NCBI RefSeq assembly: GCF_027942865.1
Contig: NC_134509.1
Coordinates: 27,660,197 to 27,724,196 of the forward strand
Length of the DNA stretch: 64,000 nucleotides
Direction of reading: 5' to 3'
DNA from: Odontesthes bonariensis
Taxonomy: Eukaryota; Chordata; Actinopteri; Atheriniformes; Atherinopsidae
The notes beneath the pieces were generated by a model that was not told where the DNA came from, ran no database searches, and was given only the letters and a program-made list of their open reading frames with translations. Each line of letters begins with the position of its first letter. Positions within the stretch are counted from its first letter, which is position 1. Positions 22,537-36,715 of the stretch are shown here, in pieces. The position numbers were made by a program, and so were the translations under genes.

Positions 22537-25500
22537 TCACAGCTCGTCCCGTGCACTCCAGTTCTCCAGTTCAGACTGCAGGACGTCAGAGTTCTGGGCC
22601 TTGAAGCTCAGCTCCCCTTGCTCTTGAGTTTTCCTGGACTTGGCTCGGTCCCAGTCAGTTTTGACTGTCTCGTTGTCCCAGACCACTGAGGTTTCTGTGT
22701 CACTTATGTAGCCAGAGTCTCCTGTGTAATGGGTTGGATACACCAGCAGCGGCTCAGCAGAAAATGTATGCAGGTCCCGACGCTCAAAGTGGTCCATGTA
22801 CTCTGAACTGATGAGCGACAGAAACAGGGATGTAATCAGATCAAGGAGAGCGCCACAGGAAAGAAGTCAAGAGGACCAGAGAGATGATAGGTTATACTCA
22901 CAGTGGATGTTTGTTGTACATCACAGGAAGGAACTCATCCACTGGAAGCATCTTCGTCAGAGGCTCGGCCCGGAGGAGCTTTCGGGCTCCTTTCAGTGAC
23001 AGCATGTAGCCAAGTGTCCAGTAGGAGTAGTCTGCCTCAACAAGATTGTGGACATTTGGTACAGACTTTTCTTGGTGGTCCACCTGCATCCGCTTCCGTC
23101 CGATATAACTGAACAAGATATATATTTACACATCAGACTCTGATTTATGAAAAAAGAAAACAAGAAACAATTTCAGCAGGTAAAAATAGCTTAATTTCAC
23201 ACGAAATATCAAGAAGTGTACATATATATATATATATACATATAAAACATTTTCTAAAACAAAAAGAAGCCCCAGGACAATAAAATGCATTTTTCCTCAC
23301 AGTCAAGTATTTTCAGCATCTGATCGGTGGTAGTTGAACCATCACATGTGATGGATGGATGGATGCCACTGTAGGGGATGATGATAATCCTCTTTGTTTA
23401 CTAAACTGTTTTTTTCCTCTGTTCATTGATGCTTCACTCACATGAGATCCCAGTCCAGCTTGTGTGTCGTCACCTCCTGCAGGAGAGCCTGGAGACGGCG
23501 TTTGAAGAACACCTCAAAACGGAGGTCGTCCTCGAGGACCAGGGAAGTTTGCAGACCACGCTCTACTATCTAAACACACACACACACATTTATAGCAGCA
23601 TCACAGTGGCGCTGAGACACTGGTGAGCCACCTCACAATCTAAAGTGTGCTCAAGTGTTGCAATTAGTTTAATAAATTCTTTACTGGTGTCAGTGACTAT
23701 TTAAATGCATCTATTTTGCCAACTGTTTACAAAAATGGCATCTTGACAATCATTAAGTAAAAGAGCCAAATGTGGAAAACAGGGCAGGCGGTAAGTGACA
23801 GTTGTGTTGGTGATTGATTGTGTTCAAGTGTTTGTTGACTCGCATTTGCATAATGGGATGTGACACATTTCAGATCGATTGCAGCGACTGCTCTCCCACA
23901 GATGTTTCAGGACGTTGTAGTGGAAGCTGGGCTTAGCAGCCCGACACGGTGCACATTCCCATTATTATCAAAGAAACTGTGTTCTTCACATAAAGTTAGA
24001 ACATGTAACAAGAACAAAAATCTATGAGAAATAGATATATTATATTATCAAATTAGTATTTTACTTATTTTCTTAGAATGAACTATTTTTATCCATTTAA
24101 CATTGGAGAATGGCTTATTACTGCCATAAAAGGCACATCGAGGAGGAATACCGTTGAGAGGACCAGTGGAGGAATCAGGGGTTGTTTGGGGATGCTGTTT
24201 TGTGAGATGACTCAGGGCTCACATTTGAGAAGCAGAGGATTATACTTGTTACGTAACGCAAAACAAGGCAACAGTGCATGACTCAACCTCATCAAAGAAG
24301 CAAAAACATGAAAAGGTGAAGCAAATTTGGGATAGGCCAGGGAGAAAGCGAGAAAAAACATTGCCGTGGCTTCTCTTAGACCAAAATCTCAGATGAAGCA
24401 TTTCGGAGTGATGCTAAAAATGCTTGATTTTTCCCCGCCAGATAATTCAGCCTACAAATACAGATGCAATCTGTGGCAAGATACTGTCTGGATGGCACAT
24501 AAAATTGTTACTATCTCTAACCTTGTATGAGTATTTGTTACACAGTTACATTAACAATGTTTCTTCCATTTTGAGAATGCTGTTTGGACTCTGGTTCAAA
24601 GCAACTGACCCAAGTCAACATGTGTGTAGAATCAGTTTGCTTACTGTCCAAGGTCAAGAAGAAAAGCAGACCTGCAAGAGGTCAGGACCAGACTTTCAAG
24701 GAGCATTTATAGCTGCACAGACTATTTCTAAGAAAGGTATCAGCAAATAATAATTAGTAAAATAATTCAAATCAGATCCAGGTTCTTATGTGATGACCTG
24801 ATTACTGCGTAGTTAGGGAGTATACCACATGTATCTACTGTTCTGTCCAAATAAAACATTTTAAACATTTTAGAATAAATGTAAAAGAAAAGCCTTCCCT
24901 GTGAAAATATTTTATTTCTGAGAGGATATTGATGGAAATTGTGAACAAGAAACATATAAACAGCAGGCTACAGAAAAACATAACTCACATTAAGAGGTGC
25001 ATGTACCTTAAAGATACAGTATAAGACAAGTTAATTTGTCTTACGAGGCTACCTTTACGAATAGAAACCGATTTATAGTTTAAGAATTAATGTTATCTTA
25101 CATGTGCAGGTGGTTGTAGAGGCCTGAGGCCTGTTCAAGTGACTCACCTCCTTCCAGATGTTATAATGAGAGAGGAAACAACCAAGTTCACCCTTGGTGA
25201 GAGGTCGACCATGATAAGGGTCTTTGTATCCTGGAAGCATCTTAATCCCCATAGACTCTAAGTCAGACTTATTCAGAGCTCTGGGAGAAAGAGATGGAAT
25301 AAACAAAGAGATTAGAAAGGGAATCGATAAGTTTCATGGCTGTGATACGTCTGTGCAAATCGGAAGGGCTGCAAATAAATAAAACGTAAACCGTGCAGGT
25401 ATTAAGGCAATTTTAAATTCAGGTAGCAGGAGGAAGAAACCAAAATACCCAGAACATGACATCATAATTCCTGGGGAAATGGTACCTATCCGGACATCAA

Positions 25501-28500
25501 ATTAGCTAAAAGTAAGTGTTTTCGGGAACTTCTTTTTAAAAAATAACATGCAACTAGCACTTTTCACCAAGTTGTTTGTCTCAGGCCGGCTTTCCTACAT
25601 TAATCTGCACATGTTGCAGAGTCGCACATTTGGAAAACACAGGCAGTGGGGGAGGAAGAAGATGGGAGACGTACTTGCCATCCACAGCAGCAACAACCTT
25701 ACAGCTGAGCTCCTGCTCAAAGAGAGTTCTTAGCATTCGCTCACGACGGTCAGTTCTCCGCACCAGATTTATCATAAAAACCTAAGTGCACACAAATGCA
25801 AAACCTCACACACACGCCCAGGTTTTGGTTTGTGCTCGTGCGTATGTGAGTGAGTGCGTGCGTGTACCTCATCAAAGCCCATCTTGTTGGGCTGCTTGGC
25901 AGGAAGAGACAGGAGGCTGGAGGGCTCCAGCGGAGGACTTTTCACTGTTGAAGCAAACGGAGGGAATGTTACAAAGAGACTGACTAATGTGTCTGAAGGG
26001 GGTTCCTAAAATGTGGTCCAGGGAACTGCAGGGGTTCTGCAGGAGAGAACCCCTGCAGTTCCCTGAATTGTAGGTCCCCTGGTGGGTCCACTGGGAGCTC
26101 GTGAAATGTACCATCGTTTAACTTTTTTTCTTTTATGAGCTAAAATTTAGCAAGATAAGTAAATATTGATCGTTTAACAGGGAAATTTAAGAGGACTGCA
26201 CCTAAATTCTGATAACATTGCTTGTATTCGGGGAATATCTGAATATTTTTTAGTCCCTGAATATACGACTGCAGTCACTCCTTATCTGTCATTGTAGGAA
26301 TACAGTAGGCATATAATCATGTGAAAAAGAAAGTACACCCTCTTTCAACTGTAATCAGGACATAATAAAGGAAAAATTACCCTGTAAATATGACCTGAGA
26401 CGAACATGTGAGATCATTATTATTTATCAAACAAAAGCTAAATCAAATGGCAGAAGAAGTGTGTTTTCTTTCTCCTTCTATAGGAATTAAGAACATAAGT
26501 AGCAGCCAGGTGATGCAAATCAAATGCATTTGATGAGCTGATCATCAACAAATGTGAGCATTTTTTGTCAGTTTGCTGGTCTGGAGCATCCAGGTGTGTG
26601 TTAATACAACGCCACACAGGAAAGAAATCAGTAATGTTCTTAGAGAAGCGATCGTTGCGGCACATCAATCTTTTTGTAAAAATCTATTTGTATGTTTGTG
26701 ATAAAACACAATAAACTTCCCGCAATCCCAGTCAAACGTGGCTCAATATGGAAAGCTCCTGCACTATATCCCAACATTAAAAGGACAGTACAGAAGGGAA
26801 AAGAGTTACTTGTTTAGCTTATAGGGTGACTAATTCTGATTGAGCTGTAGCTCATTGTCTGCCTTACTGCTATTAAAAAGAGGCAAAATTTATGTTTAAA
26901 AAAACATTGATCATAACTTATCAATCAAGGAGAGGCTAGAATCTAAATATCTGGAGGCAGATGTAGGGTACATGGAGACAAAGGCTGGTATGTTGTGCAA
27001 GCTCCCTCTAAGTACACCTATGTAATGCTTAATTCACTTAAATGCCAGCAAAAACTGTGAGACTGACATAACGAGAAAAATCCTGTGGCTTCAAAATGTA
27101 AATTTGACCAGCTCATATATCTGAGAGCATTACGGTGATTATTGCTCATAACTGTCAATCTGAAAGCTGGTACACTCTGGCCAGCGATCTACCAGGGAAA
27201 CTCTGGATCAATTAATTTTAAACTACCATATCAACTTTAATGAAAATGAGTAAATATAGGCAACTCCGTTTCCTAAAACTTTTAAACACACAGATATCAC
27301 TTCAGCGTCTCTATGCATTTCACTCACCCATGATCTCAAGGTGAGTGTGCAAAAAGCTCTCGGCCTCATCCTGCAAGGTGGCATGGGATCGCATTGGAAC
27401 TGGGAAGTACCCGTAGATTTCCTTGTTGCATACATACATCTGCACATCTGAGGAGAGGAGAGGAGCGTCTTACACACTTAACCAGCTTAATGAGCCAGAA
27501 AAATGACGAGTTTCTTGCATTCTGCTCACCTGCCATGCGGGCTGCGTAGGCAAAGACAATGACATCATCCAGGGCCCAGTTGTATTCTGGGTGTGGCGGG
27601 TAAAAGGCCAGCTCTTGGGAGGCCTCTTTCCTTAGATCCACCAGGAAGGTAGAGTGGACCATCGGCACAGCGAAACAACCAAGACGCTCCCGGCGGCGGA
27701 TGGGCATGTAGGCAGCCGTTCGTTTGTAGTAACCCTGAACGTGAAGCACACAAACATTGTTTGGTAAAATGCATTTTTCTGAAGTTTTCGGTTTGCTCGG
27801 AAATAAAAATCCAAAGTAGCTGAGGACTCTGACTGCTTCAGCTAATATGTGACTTTCCGTATGTCTGCTAAGAAGCAAACACAAGAACTTAAAAGGTTAG
27901 AAAGTGATCAAACACAGCTTTGGTAACTCATTAGGGTAGCAGGTTTAAGGAGCCAAGATGAAGTATATACAATAAAATGTATCTTACATGCACACAGCCA
28001 AATGACAGTGGAGAGGTATTTCTGAAATAATGCATTTTAATGAGGACAAACGGCACCAGTATTCGATGAAACCAGCGTAAACAAGCAGAGAAAGCAGACT
28101 AAGCTAAACATAATGACCATGTGGTCTTTCTGTAAAGCCGCCATATAATCTACAGGTACATTGATGAAGCTTTTTCAGAGCTGAAGTTTTTATTAGATCA
28201 ACAATGTTTTAGTTCATCTGTGAGACAAAACAAACCACTTACTTTAATTACAAGTTAATTTACCAGCGCATGGAGCGACTACAGAGTAATCAAAATGTAC
28301 ACCGACAGAAATAACAAACCTTCTCTCCCTCCATTTCAAATTGATTCATTTGCTGTTGCGAGTGACCAATTACACAAATGTCATTTCCTCGCAAATGAAA
28401 AATATAATCAAAATAAATGTGCTTCCTGGATATTTATCTGTGTTATGAAAATGACAGGAAATTCATTCAGCAGAAACGCATGTAAATTGATATTTTACTC

Positions 28501-31500
28501 TAACCTAATGATGGTTCATCCATTATTCATCCAGACAGTAAAAATAGCTTTTTATAGAGGCATAAAAAAGAGGGAGTTTTTTAATTAACTGCATATCAGA
28601 AGGTTTACGGATCTAATATCTATCAAGCACTTTGATTAACTTTAAAACCTTTCATTTATAAAATGGCTGATCGACAAAGAAAGACAACAATATGAAAGAA
28701 ACTGACAACTAATTGATAAAACATTGATCACATAAATAACATTTAAAACTAAACTAAATGTGAAATATTACAATATAAAAACTAAAAATGCATAGCAATG
28801 AGAAATTACAGTTTTGTTCCTCATGTTTATCCAGTATTCAATCTTTGAACATGTGTTATCTTCCATGTTTCACTATTCTGAATACATTAATCACAGATAT
28901 CTGACTAAATTCTCTAAAAACATCCACAGCTGTAGAGTCAAAGGTTCAGATCAGATTCATCTTGAATTTGAAGGTATTTACATTGAATAAGTAAATATCC
29001 GATTCAGATTCACACTTCAGAGCTTTGGCTCTACAGAAATGATCAGATTAGCATTCAAAACTCACTCGGAATGCGGTTGGGATCTGATTTTTCAAAAACT
29101 GTAATGACTTCGACTTTTGCCACTTCTGTAGTTTTTTAAACTATATATCCTAAAATTAATCTGGATGCAATCTGGAAAATGCCCAAAAAAACAAACCTGG
29201 GCAGGCAGTCTGAACAAGGCGCGATAGCTTAGAAAAACCACAAAATGAAAACATCTGGAGTGGCGGTTACACTCCACCATCTCATCTGCCGACATGTTCT
29301 CCTCCTACTCCTTTAAAGATTTTAAAGTTCAAGAAAATCAGACATAACTCTGTCTTCTGGAGTAACTTTACGACACACTGAGATACATAATCTTTCCAAT
29401 CTGTCGGCAGACACACTCTTTGTGTGCTGTTGGAAGAAAATCAGGATGCTGATAAAGACCTCTTTCTCTACTTTTTATAAATACAAATATCCAAGAGATG
29501 GATTTTCTTTCGCATCATTTTAAGTCGATACATCATTTTTTAATGGTAGTCTTAAATCTTGGTTGGATTTTTGTTATAAGTAATAATTTAGCTAAGAATG
29601 ACACTTCAAACATTATCGTAGTAATTCATTCTTACCTTTGCTTGCCAGCTGGCAGTCAAACATCTAAACTGCCAGCAGAGCATTTATACAACAACCATAC
29701 CATATGAGCTACACTATATCCAAACTGTACATGTAGTGAAAAAGCTGTGAATGATCTGTGCCAGATATGCAGGGGCGAACAGCTCAAAATCCCTCTCTAG
29801 TACCTGTGAAGTCATGCCGCACCAGAAGTTGGAATAAGCAGCTCTGGACTCCAGCATGGGAGCTACAATGGTCTTGTTCTCCTTGATCAGCTTCCACAAC
29901 ACATCCTGACTGGTGAGTAGGTTGTCGCAGTCAGCCACCTGGAGATGCAAGAGAAGGGTTACATACTGACAATTACTCAGAAACATACACATGCAAGCAC
30001 ACAGAAAATGTCCTTCACTGTCACTAAATGACAGATCAGAGATATAACTATATATATCACTATAAGTGGAAAAAGATGCTCCAAAGACCTCATCTCGCAG
30101 TGTGTGATTTGTTTGTTTATTTTTATTTTTTTCTACTCTACACTGTCAGTCACTATTTTTTTTCCTACACTTTATAGTGCACAGTGGAATCAGGAATTGT
30201 AGGCAGATGGAGACCGAAGGAATGACAAGCAGTAAAGGTGCAGCCAGCTGCTAAGGACATTTTAGCCCATGCAATAAAATGCAGCCCAACCATTTGGCCA
30301 TCAGGTCATCCCCATGTCTATGTTTTCAGTAAGTGCTTTTCCATGTTGAGAGACTCTCTGGTGAAGAAAACTGAATGCCAAAACTGTTATTTTGCCGTTA
30401 TGTCTTCAACTAAGAGCAACAGCTGTACTCCTCCATTTCTTTCAGCTGTAAATTTTGTATTGTTTTTAATAAGTCTAAACGATATGTTTACCAATAAGTC
30501 AGAATTTGCACTGATATGTCAGAAGCACACCTGAAGCAATGTAAAAACAGAGCCATGTATATTTATACTAATACTTAATAATAATTAATATACTTGAACT
30601 AGAGATTTTAATCCTTCCTTTAAAAGGAAATTATTTTGCGATCTACCATCTATCTACCAGGTGGGTTGAACAGTATAGTGGCGTCTCATATATGGGATGC
30701 CTATCCAAGCCGCTCTCATGAATGCAACATCAAGGGAACCCCTAAAGGAAATTTCTCCCATAGAAATAAAAAATTTAATAACAACAATTAGAATTTGGTG
30801 ATCAAAGGCCAAAGTCTCTGACTTCACAAAAGTCAAGAGTTCATACACTAAACGTAGTAAAATTTCCCAAAAAGTTTGAATAGGATACAATTATGTTTTA
30901 TATCATTATGACTAACTTATTATAATTCATAACTCTTAAATATCAATAAAAAACCCAAAAGCTTTAAAAAGAATATATCTTACACGTTTGTTTAATATTT
31001 TTCATATCTTTGGATTGGTATGAAATGCGTCTCAATTCCCAGCTCCCCGGCTTTCTCCGGAGATCCGTTTGAGGAAACTTAAACTTAAATGAGAGCATGT
31101 TGTATATCATACTATAAATTCAGATCACATACATAAAGATATGTCCTAACTCACAGATCTGAGATTAGATCATTAAAAGGGGCGTATGAAACATCTGAAT
31201 ACATGACAACATACCAGGAGGTAGTCGGCCCAGATCTCCCGGGCAGTGTCCAGTGCTGCCTGACGGAGCTTCATTACATGTTCATAACGGAGACTGTTCC
31301 AGTGTTTTGGACCCACCTCGTCCTCAAAGGCACTGAGACACGCAAAGACGGACTCATTAAGTGATGTGCTCATCACAGATATAAAAGCCCACATTTGTAC
31401 ATTCAAACTCAGTACCTGGATTCATCTTCAGGTCTCCACTCCACATAGTGATAGTAATTCTGCACCTTGATGAGCCAGTCTCGTAGAATGGCTGTGGTGT

Positions 31501-34500
31501 TATCTATGTTGTGATCTGTCGCCACCCTGTGGGAGGAAGAAAAACAAAAGAGGAGGCATGATTAAAGAGTGCATCCTGCAGTACCGAAGGAGATTCATCT
31601 TAGCGATTAGTGTCTACTTTGGCTTGATATTCAAACAGCAAGTATATCAGGGATGCAGGAGCAGTGTTGGTCTCGATGCTGCCAGTTTCAAGACGAGTTG
31701 AACACTCATAGAATGTGTCCTGATATAATGCTCTTTCTTAAATAACAACAAATAGTAACCAATCTTCTGACATATTCTGAAAAAAGAGAAACAAAGGCCA
31801 CTTCAAGCTGTGAGGCTAGCAAACCTGAAAATTATGCTAAGTAAATGTTTTAGCCTCTGAGATAGAATATCACAACAGATGTCAACCAGACAACCAGCAC
31901 CACAGACACAAATGCTGGCGTGCAGCCAGTAAAACACTGGAATCTGACAACCTCTTAGACAATCAAAATGAACTCTCTCTATTTTTGACCTTCTTTTGTG
32001 CTATGACCTCTAATTGAATTCTGCTGGATGGTTAAGATGTAGACACTGATAATCGCACCTTTGGTTTACAGCATTGATTTATCTTCTCATATCAAAAGGT
32101 CATGTTCTTAACCTGATCTGTCGCTGTGGTGTAACTCCGTTCAACTGCACTGCCTTTAAATTGTTTACATCTGATCACAAATTACTGTCAATCAATGTCA
32201 AGATCGTAAAAATGCGTGTCTTTCAATTTCAAGATTATTCAGAACAATCCTTCATCATCCCATCTCATTCCATAACATTAGGAATTTCAATGCATATAGT
32301 GTTTCAAATAAATTAGAAGCATCCCCAACTAATTTAGAGGACCACTTTATCCCAGATAAAGTGGTCCTCCATTACAAATGTGCAGTTTGGCCTTTTAGAC
32401 CCACTTAATCCTCTAAAAACTGCTGATGGCCCTTGCTCACTGCCCTTGCTCACTCTGTCCCATGGTTTAAAGCTTCATTATACAAGAGTACGGCCACAAT
32501 GGAACATCTTAACACTTAAAGTAGTCTTGCTGTCTGTGCACAATGATAACAAACCTGACCTCAAATGTGCTCCTTCTTCAGCCAAAGTTAAATATTATGC
32601 AAATATAATTATAAGTCCCGGGAACTCTACAATTCTTTATTTCCAAGGTAAAGAAAAAGGATTCCACCTCCTTATCCTCTCCACCAATGTATCATTCTCT
32701 GGTTGAACTCCTGCTTCTGTACATAATCTAATTAAAAAAATCTAAATCCTAACAGTTAGATCCATTTCCTGCTCATCTGGTAAAATGCTGTTTACCCTCC
32801 TTGTCTTCAACAGATAATAGGTCAATTCCTCTCTTACTTCTCGTCTTGATCGCTCAAAACACCCGCAATGGCCGAAACAACTGGAGTCACATAATCAGAT
32901 TCTTTTACAAAATCAATATCATATTGATACAAGTTTTTTTCTTTAAGATACTCAAAAGAACATTCACTGCTCGGGCTCAAGATTAATTGACGAACAATAG
33001 TTGGTTCAAATACTTTCAGCTGAAATCTTTAGTTTAGGCAGCTAAATTTATTCTGACTAAATTTGAAAGATAATCCCTGACAACTCCATGACTAAATCAT
33101 GAAGCGACTAGTCGCCATGCCTAATGGCATATTATGTTTCGAAGCACACCTGAGCAATATCCCCGACTCTGCATATTCATCAGACATCATTAGTCTTCCA
33201 CGTTAAATCTAATTGCTCTTCCATTCATACATGCCCTGATTGCATCCTCCATTTTAGCTCTGTCCCTTCTTTGTTTTCCCCACAGCATTGCTGTAGTGTT
33301 TGGTTTTGCAAATAAATCCATGTATTTAATGTATTACATGGTCATTAAATAATAGTATGTCAAATATTCTAAATAATGTTGGGGTCTGCTTAGAGCAGTA
33401 TAGCAGGTTTTGTTTTTATTAAATTGCTTTGTGCCGCATTAAGGTAGACTGAAAATACTGCAACTATGCATGAGAAAAACAGCTGCACTCAGAGGTCGCC
33501 ACTGTATGTAGATGTGCCCTGTTGATTAAATGTCCTATGCTTTTGAATTTCAGACAGTATTCCTGAGTATTCTTGTTCATTTTCCTAACATAAACAAACC
33601 TATTTGTATTTTCATAGAGCATCATCGTGGCACCCGCATTCTGCTTTGCCCAGCCCTCCACATGTCTTCTTCGCTCAGATTTATCGGAGCCAAATCTCGA
33701 ATGAAGCGGCTCTCATTCAGGTATTTCTCTGTTTCCTCTGAAACTGTTAATGAAAAGCAGCACATTAAGATTCAATATCAACTCGTGGTGATTCCAAGAA
33801 CAATTATAGACCGCTTTTCGGCACTGACAAAATCCATATAATATAAGCACTTTGCCATCTGAAAAGCACATGTGACGGAATGTTTCCAATGTTTTCTCAC
33901 ACAGTTCACAGTCTCCTATAACGCATTACGAGCACAACAGTGCTCATAGGCACAGCTACTTTTCACAAAGCAGCAGGGCAGAGGCAGAGAGAGTTGTTGC
34001 TGTTGTAGGGCAGAAGATCTCACTCTAGCGGGTGTAGAGTCAAGCTGGCAAAGTCAGTTTTCTCTATCTATGCTGCAACACCATGTGTTGAGTGGGAAAA
34101 GTGTGATTTGTGAATCTCACGTTCAGTTCAGATTTGAGAGCTCTGGGAGTATGACGTTGATTATCGGTGCGCTTGGATCAGCACCAGCCAGAATCGATGG
34201 AGGAGTTGGTAAGCTCAGAGGCGTACGATTCCGATACTTTGGAAAATTTGGAACCAGTTCTCAATTCCTATCCCTACACTTCCCTCAATGAATTGCTTTC
34301 CTGCCCATGCTTGTGCACTGGAACAAGGGAAACAGTCCAATTTAGTCACAGAGTCGGAATATAACCTCAGCTCAACTTAAATGAGCATGTAAACATACTG
34401 GGTGAAAGCAACAGTCGCTGAAGATCTTGGCAAGCTGGTATCACAGGCAGAGATCATCCAGCACGTTATCAGAGAGGTTGTTTGTCTGATCATTTACATG

Positions 34501-36715
34501 CTGTAAAAGAAATGGGCAATGTCTCCTATTACGATGTAACTAACATTGGAATCTTTATTAAAACTATGTGAACATCGTGAAAAAGTGAAAGCAGCTTTGG
34601 TATCTCAACACAATCTAATGGTGGTTCCCTCTCCAACACAGCTTCAAAGACTGTGGGAAAAAAAAAACATTTGAAAGCATTTTAAGGTAGCGCAAATACA
34701 CAGCAAAAAAAGAACGAAGGCTCTATTGTAAACAGACATGTTGGAATTATGCCATAAATGTTATTTTCTTTATTTTAGGGTCCTTATCCTTATAACAAAG
34801 AGCTCCACTCCAACAAAAAAAAAAAATCTGGTGCGGGCAAAGAAGAACAGGCAGGCAATAGGGGCTGAGGAGGGGAGGATCAGCATTCATCTGCTGTCTG
34901 TGTTATCATAACAAATCCCAGTGTGTCAAGGATGGGCAGCCACACAGACAGAGCCAGCCAGCGAAAGAATGTGTAAATATGACAGAAATGGATTTACTTC
35001 CAACCCTGTCATGTAGTGAGTGGCAGTCAGCGTGCTGCTGGTGTTAGTTTCCCAACTGTCTGTGGCGATTTAACACAGCAGTGCTGCCTCAACACCTACA
35101 CGTGACCACCTTGCCAATCTATCTTCCTCTCCCACGCTCTCTCTGCATCTGTCCACCCATTCCCACCCTGTTAGAGATATTTGCCCGCCGGGAGGTTCTG
35201 AATGGACAGAAGTACTGAATTAAAATGGGCTACGGGGAGTACATAGGAGAGAGCAGAGTAGGGGAGAGAGGGCGGAAAATGATTTATGAATTGATAACAT
35301 CCATTCTGCATGTCACTGCAGAGCGCACACACACTCACCATTAGGAAGCGGTATGCATGTGCTGCTGCCTGCCAGGTATTCCATCTTCAGCCTGTCACAC
35401 TAATGACTGCAGTGTATCTGCAGGTGGCACGGTTGTCTTTTAAGATGTATTCCAAAACTTTTTCCATAAATTCCCCCACCAAAGGGTGATACATCTTGCA
35501 TATCAAAGCGAGGAAGTAGAAAACTGTTGGTCACGTGGCTACAGTATGAGCTGAGCACCAGATGTGAGTAAAAAGCTCAATATACCAGCTGGTTTGTTTA
35601 AACTAAAGAGACACATGGACAACTGAATCCCTCACTCAAACTCCGGCTGATTGAAAAGAAGCTCACCATCCTCTCTGATCAAACAGTGAAGTTGTGACTG
35701 AGATCCCACGCTGTCACATTAAACACAACTCTGCAAGAGGTTTCTGGCTCCATTTTCCTTTGCCTCTGCACCATAAAAAAAAAGAAAGATCTAACCTGAC
35801 TGGTGTAAGTGCTAATAAAAATATTAACCCAATCATTAAATAGATCTGCTGGCAAAAGAACAATGTGAGAAGAGGAAGTGAGACAGGAATGAGACAAGAA
35901 TAATCTGGAAGTCTGGGGGGAAGGGTGAGAGAAAAACAGTTTCAGGCCTTAAAATCAATTCATTACGATTGAATTGAGCTTCAGTTTGAATCTCAGGTGA
36001 TGATTTTAAAACTTATTTTACAGTACAAGTTCTGTTTCCAGTCGAGCCTTGAGGACGAAGATGTTGAAGGGGAGAGGGAGGGGGAAGAAAAAAAGAAGGA
36101 AGTGGTTGGAGGGGGCGAAGGGGCGATGAGAGGAGATCTGTAACTGAATGGAACTTTTCATGGTCGCGTCTCTGCGGGCGGAGTCCGCCATCTGAGCACC
36201 GTTCTCGGGGTGCACAGGTCCACGCAGTACCCCCATGAGTGTGGAACCATGCTGCCGTACCTTCCATTCTCTCCTCTGATTTGAATTTCAGACATCAAGT
36301 GCAAATATCATGTACACAAGTGCAAACTCATGCAGGGTTTCCTCTCAAATATTTCCACTAAGCCTTTTGGAGTTGACAGTGACTCACATTTAGACTCTCC
36401 GATTTCTTCTAAAATACCACCCAAAGTTTGGGCATAATTTTCCATGGCATTCAGTGATAATTACTCCTTTTCTTGTTTATCAAACGATGACACTCACCAC
36501 AGCGCAATGCGGTCCTTTGGGTAGTTAAGGCGCTCGATGGCTCCCAGGAACAGCGGCAGAGAGTGCGCAGAGTTGCGGCACACCAGCGCGATGACAACCC
36601 GGGGAGCGAGGAGCGGAGACTCGGGGCTCCAGCGCTCCTCTGTAAAATATCCCCGGTTCGGGCCCGGCAGTAGAACCAAAAGCAGGGCAGGCAGCAGCGA
36701 GGTGATCCGGGGCAT
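22537..36715 (-). CDS. colgalt1: Procollagen galactosyltransferase 1
   Basis: The complete gene has 12 exons on the minus strand: 36715-36498, 31526-31416, 31332-31215, 29938-29804, 27734-27530, 27447-27328, 25944-25868, 25781-25675, 25280-25148, 23569-23442, 23108-22902 and 22807-22537. Phases agree and the total is 1830 bases, 609 residues (human COLGALT1 has 622). The enzyme transfers galactose from UDP-galactose to hydroxylysine of collagen in the ER lumen. Visible features are a signal peptide at about 1-21, [13 protein letters not shown], a DxD metal site as D152-C-D154, [20 protein letters not shown], the GT25 domain from about residue 329 ([17 protein letters not shown]), [19 protein letters not shown], an acidic LEDDLRFE at about 420-427, and terminal RDEL for ER retention. 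I chose the ATG at 36715 because it directly precedes the signal peptide; an in-frame ATG at 36898 would bury it. Introns hold Tc1 relics and hairpins. Confidence 0.96.
23221..23245. repeat. Short (TA)n microsatellite in a colgalt1 intron
   Basis: About ten alternating TA units between exons 10 and 11 of colgalt1. Confidence 0.85.
26019..26065. repeat. Perfect 20-bp inverted repeat (hairpin) in a colgalt1 intron
   Basis: Arms 26019-26038 (CAGGGAACTGCAGGGG plus TTCT) and 26046-26065 are perfect reverse complements around a 7-base loop. A transcript from either strand would fold into a strong GC-rich stem. It lies between exons 6 and 7, about 75 bases upstream of exon 7. I cannot say whether it is a degenerate MITE, a small RNA precursor or chance. 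Confidence 0.9.
26305..26675 (+). mobile_element. Tc1-like transposon, 5' end fragment
   Basis: It begins with an inverted-repeat-like end (ATAATCATGTGAAAAAGAAAG, then TACACCCTC), followed by the usual untranslated region, and then a frame reading [20 protein letters not shown] near 26610-26670. That is the N-terminal helix-turn-helix start of a Tc1-like transposase. The frame then ends. The same family provides the pieces at 39721-40080 and 43900-44098. Confidence 0.7.
32337..32369. repeat. Perfect 15-bp inverted repeat in colgalt1 intron 1
   Basis: Arms GAGGACCACTTTATC (32337-32351) and its exact reverse complement (32355-32369) surround a 3-base loop. A transcript would form a tight hairpin. 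No wider repeat is recognised. Confidence 0.9.
32370..36497. other. Remainder of colgalt1 intron 1, no further feature
   Basis: The first intron is nearly 5 kb. Two overlapping frames at 34070-34364 are open for 65-73 codons and one reads [17 protein letters not shown], but no family is recognised and they are not linked to splice sites. CpG dinucleotides rise around 36050-36240 and in exon 1, as expected near a promoter. Confidence 0.35.
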
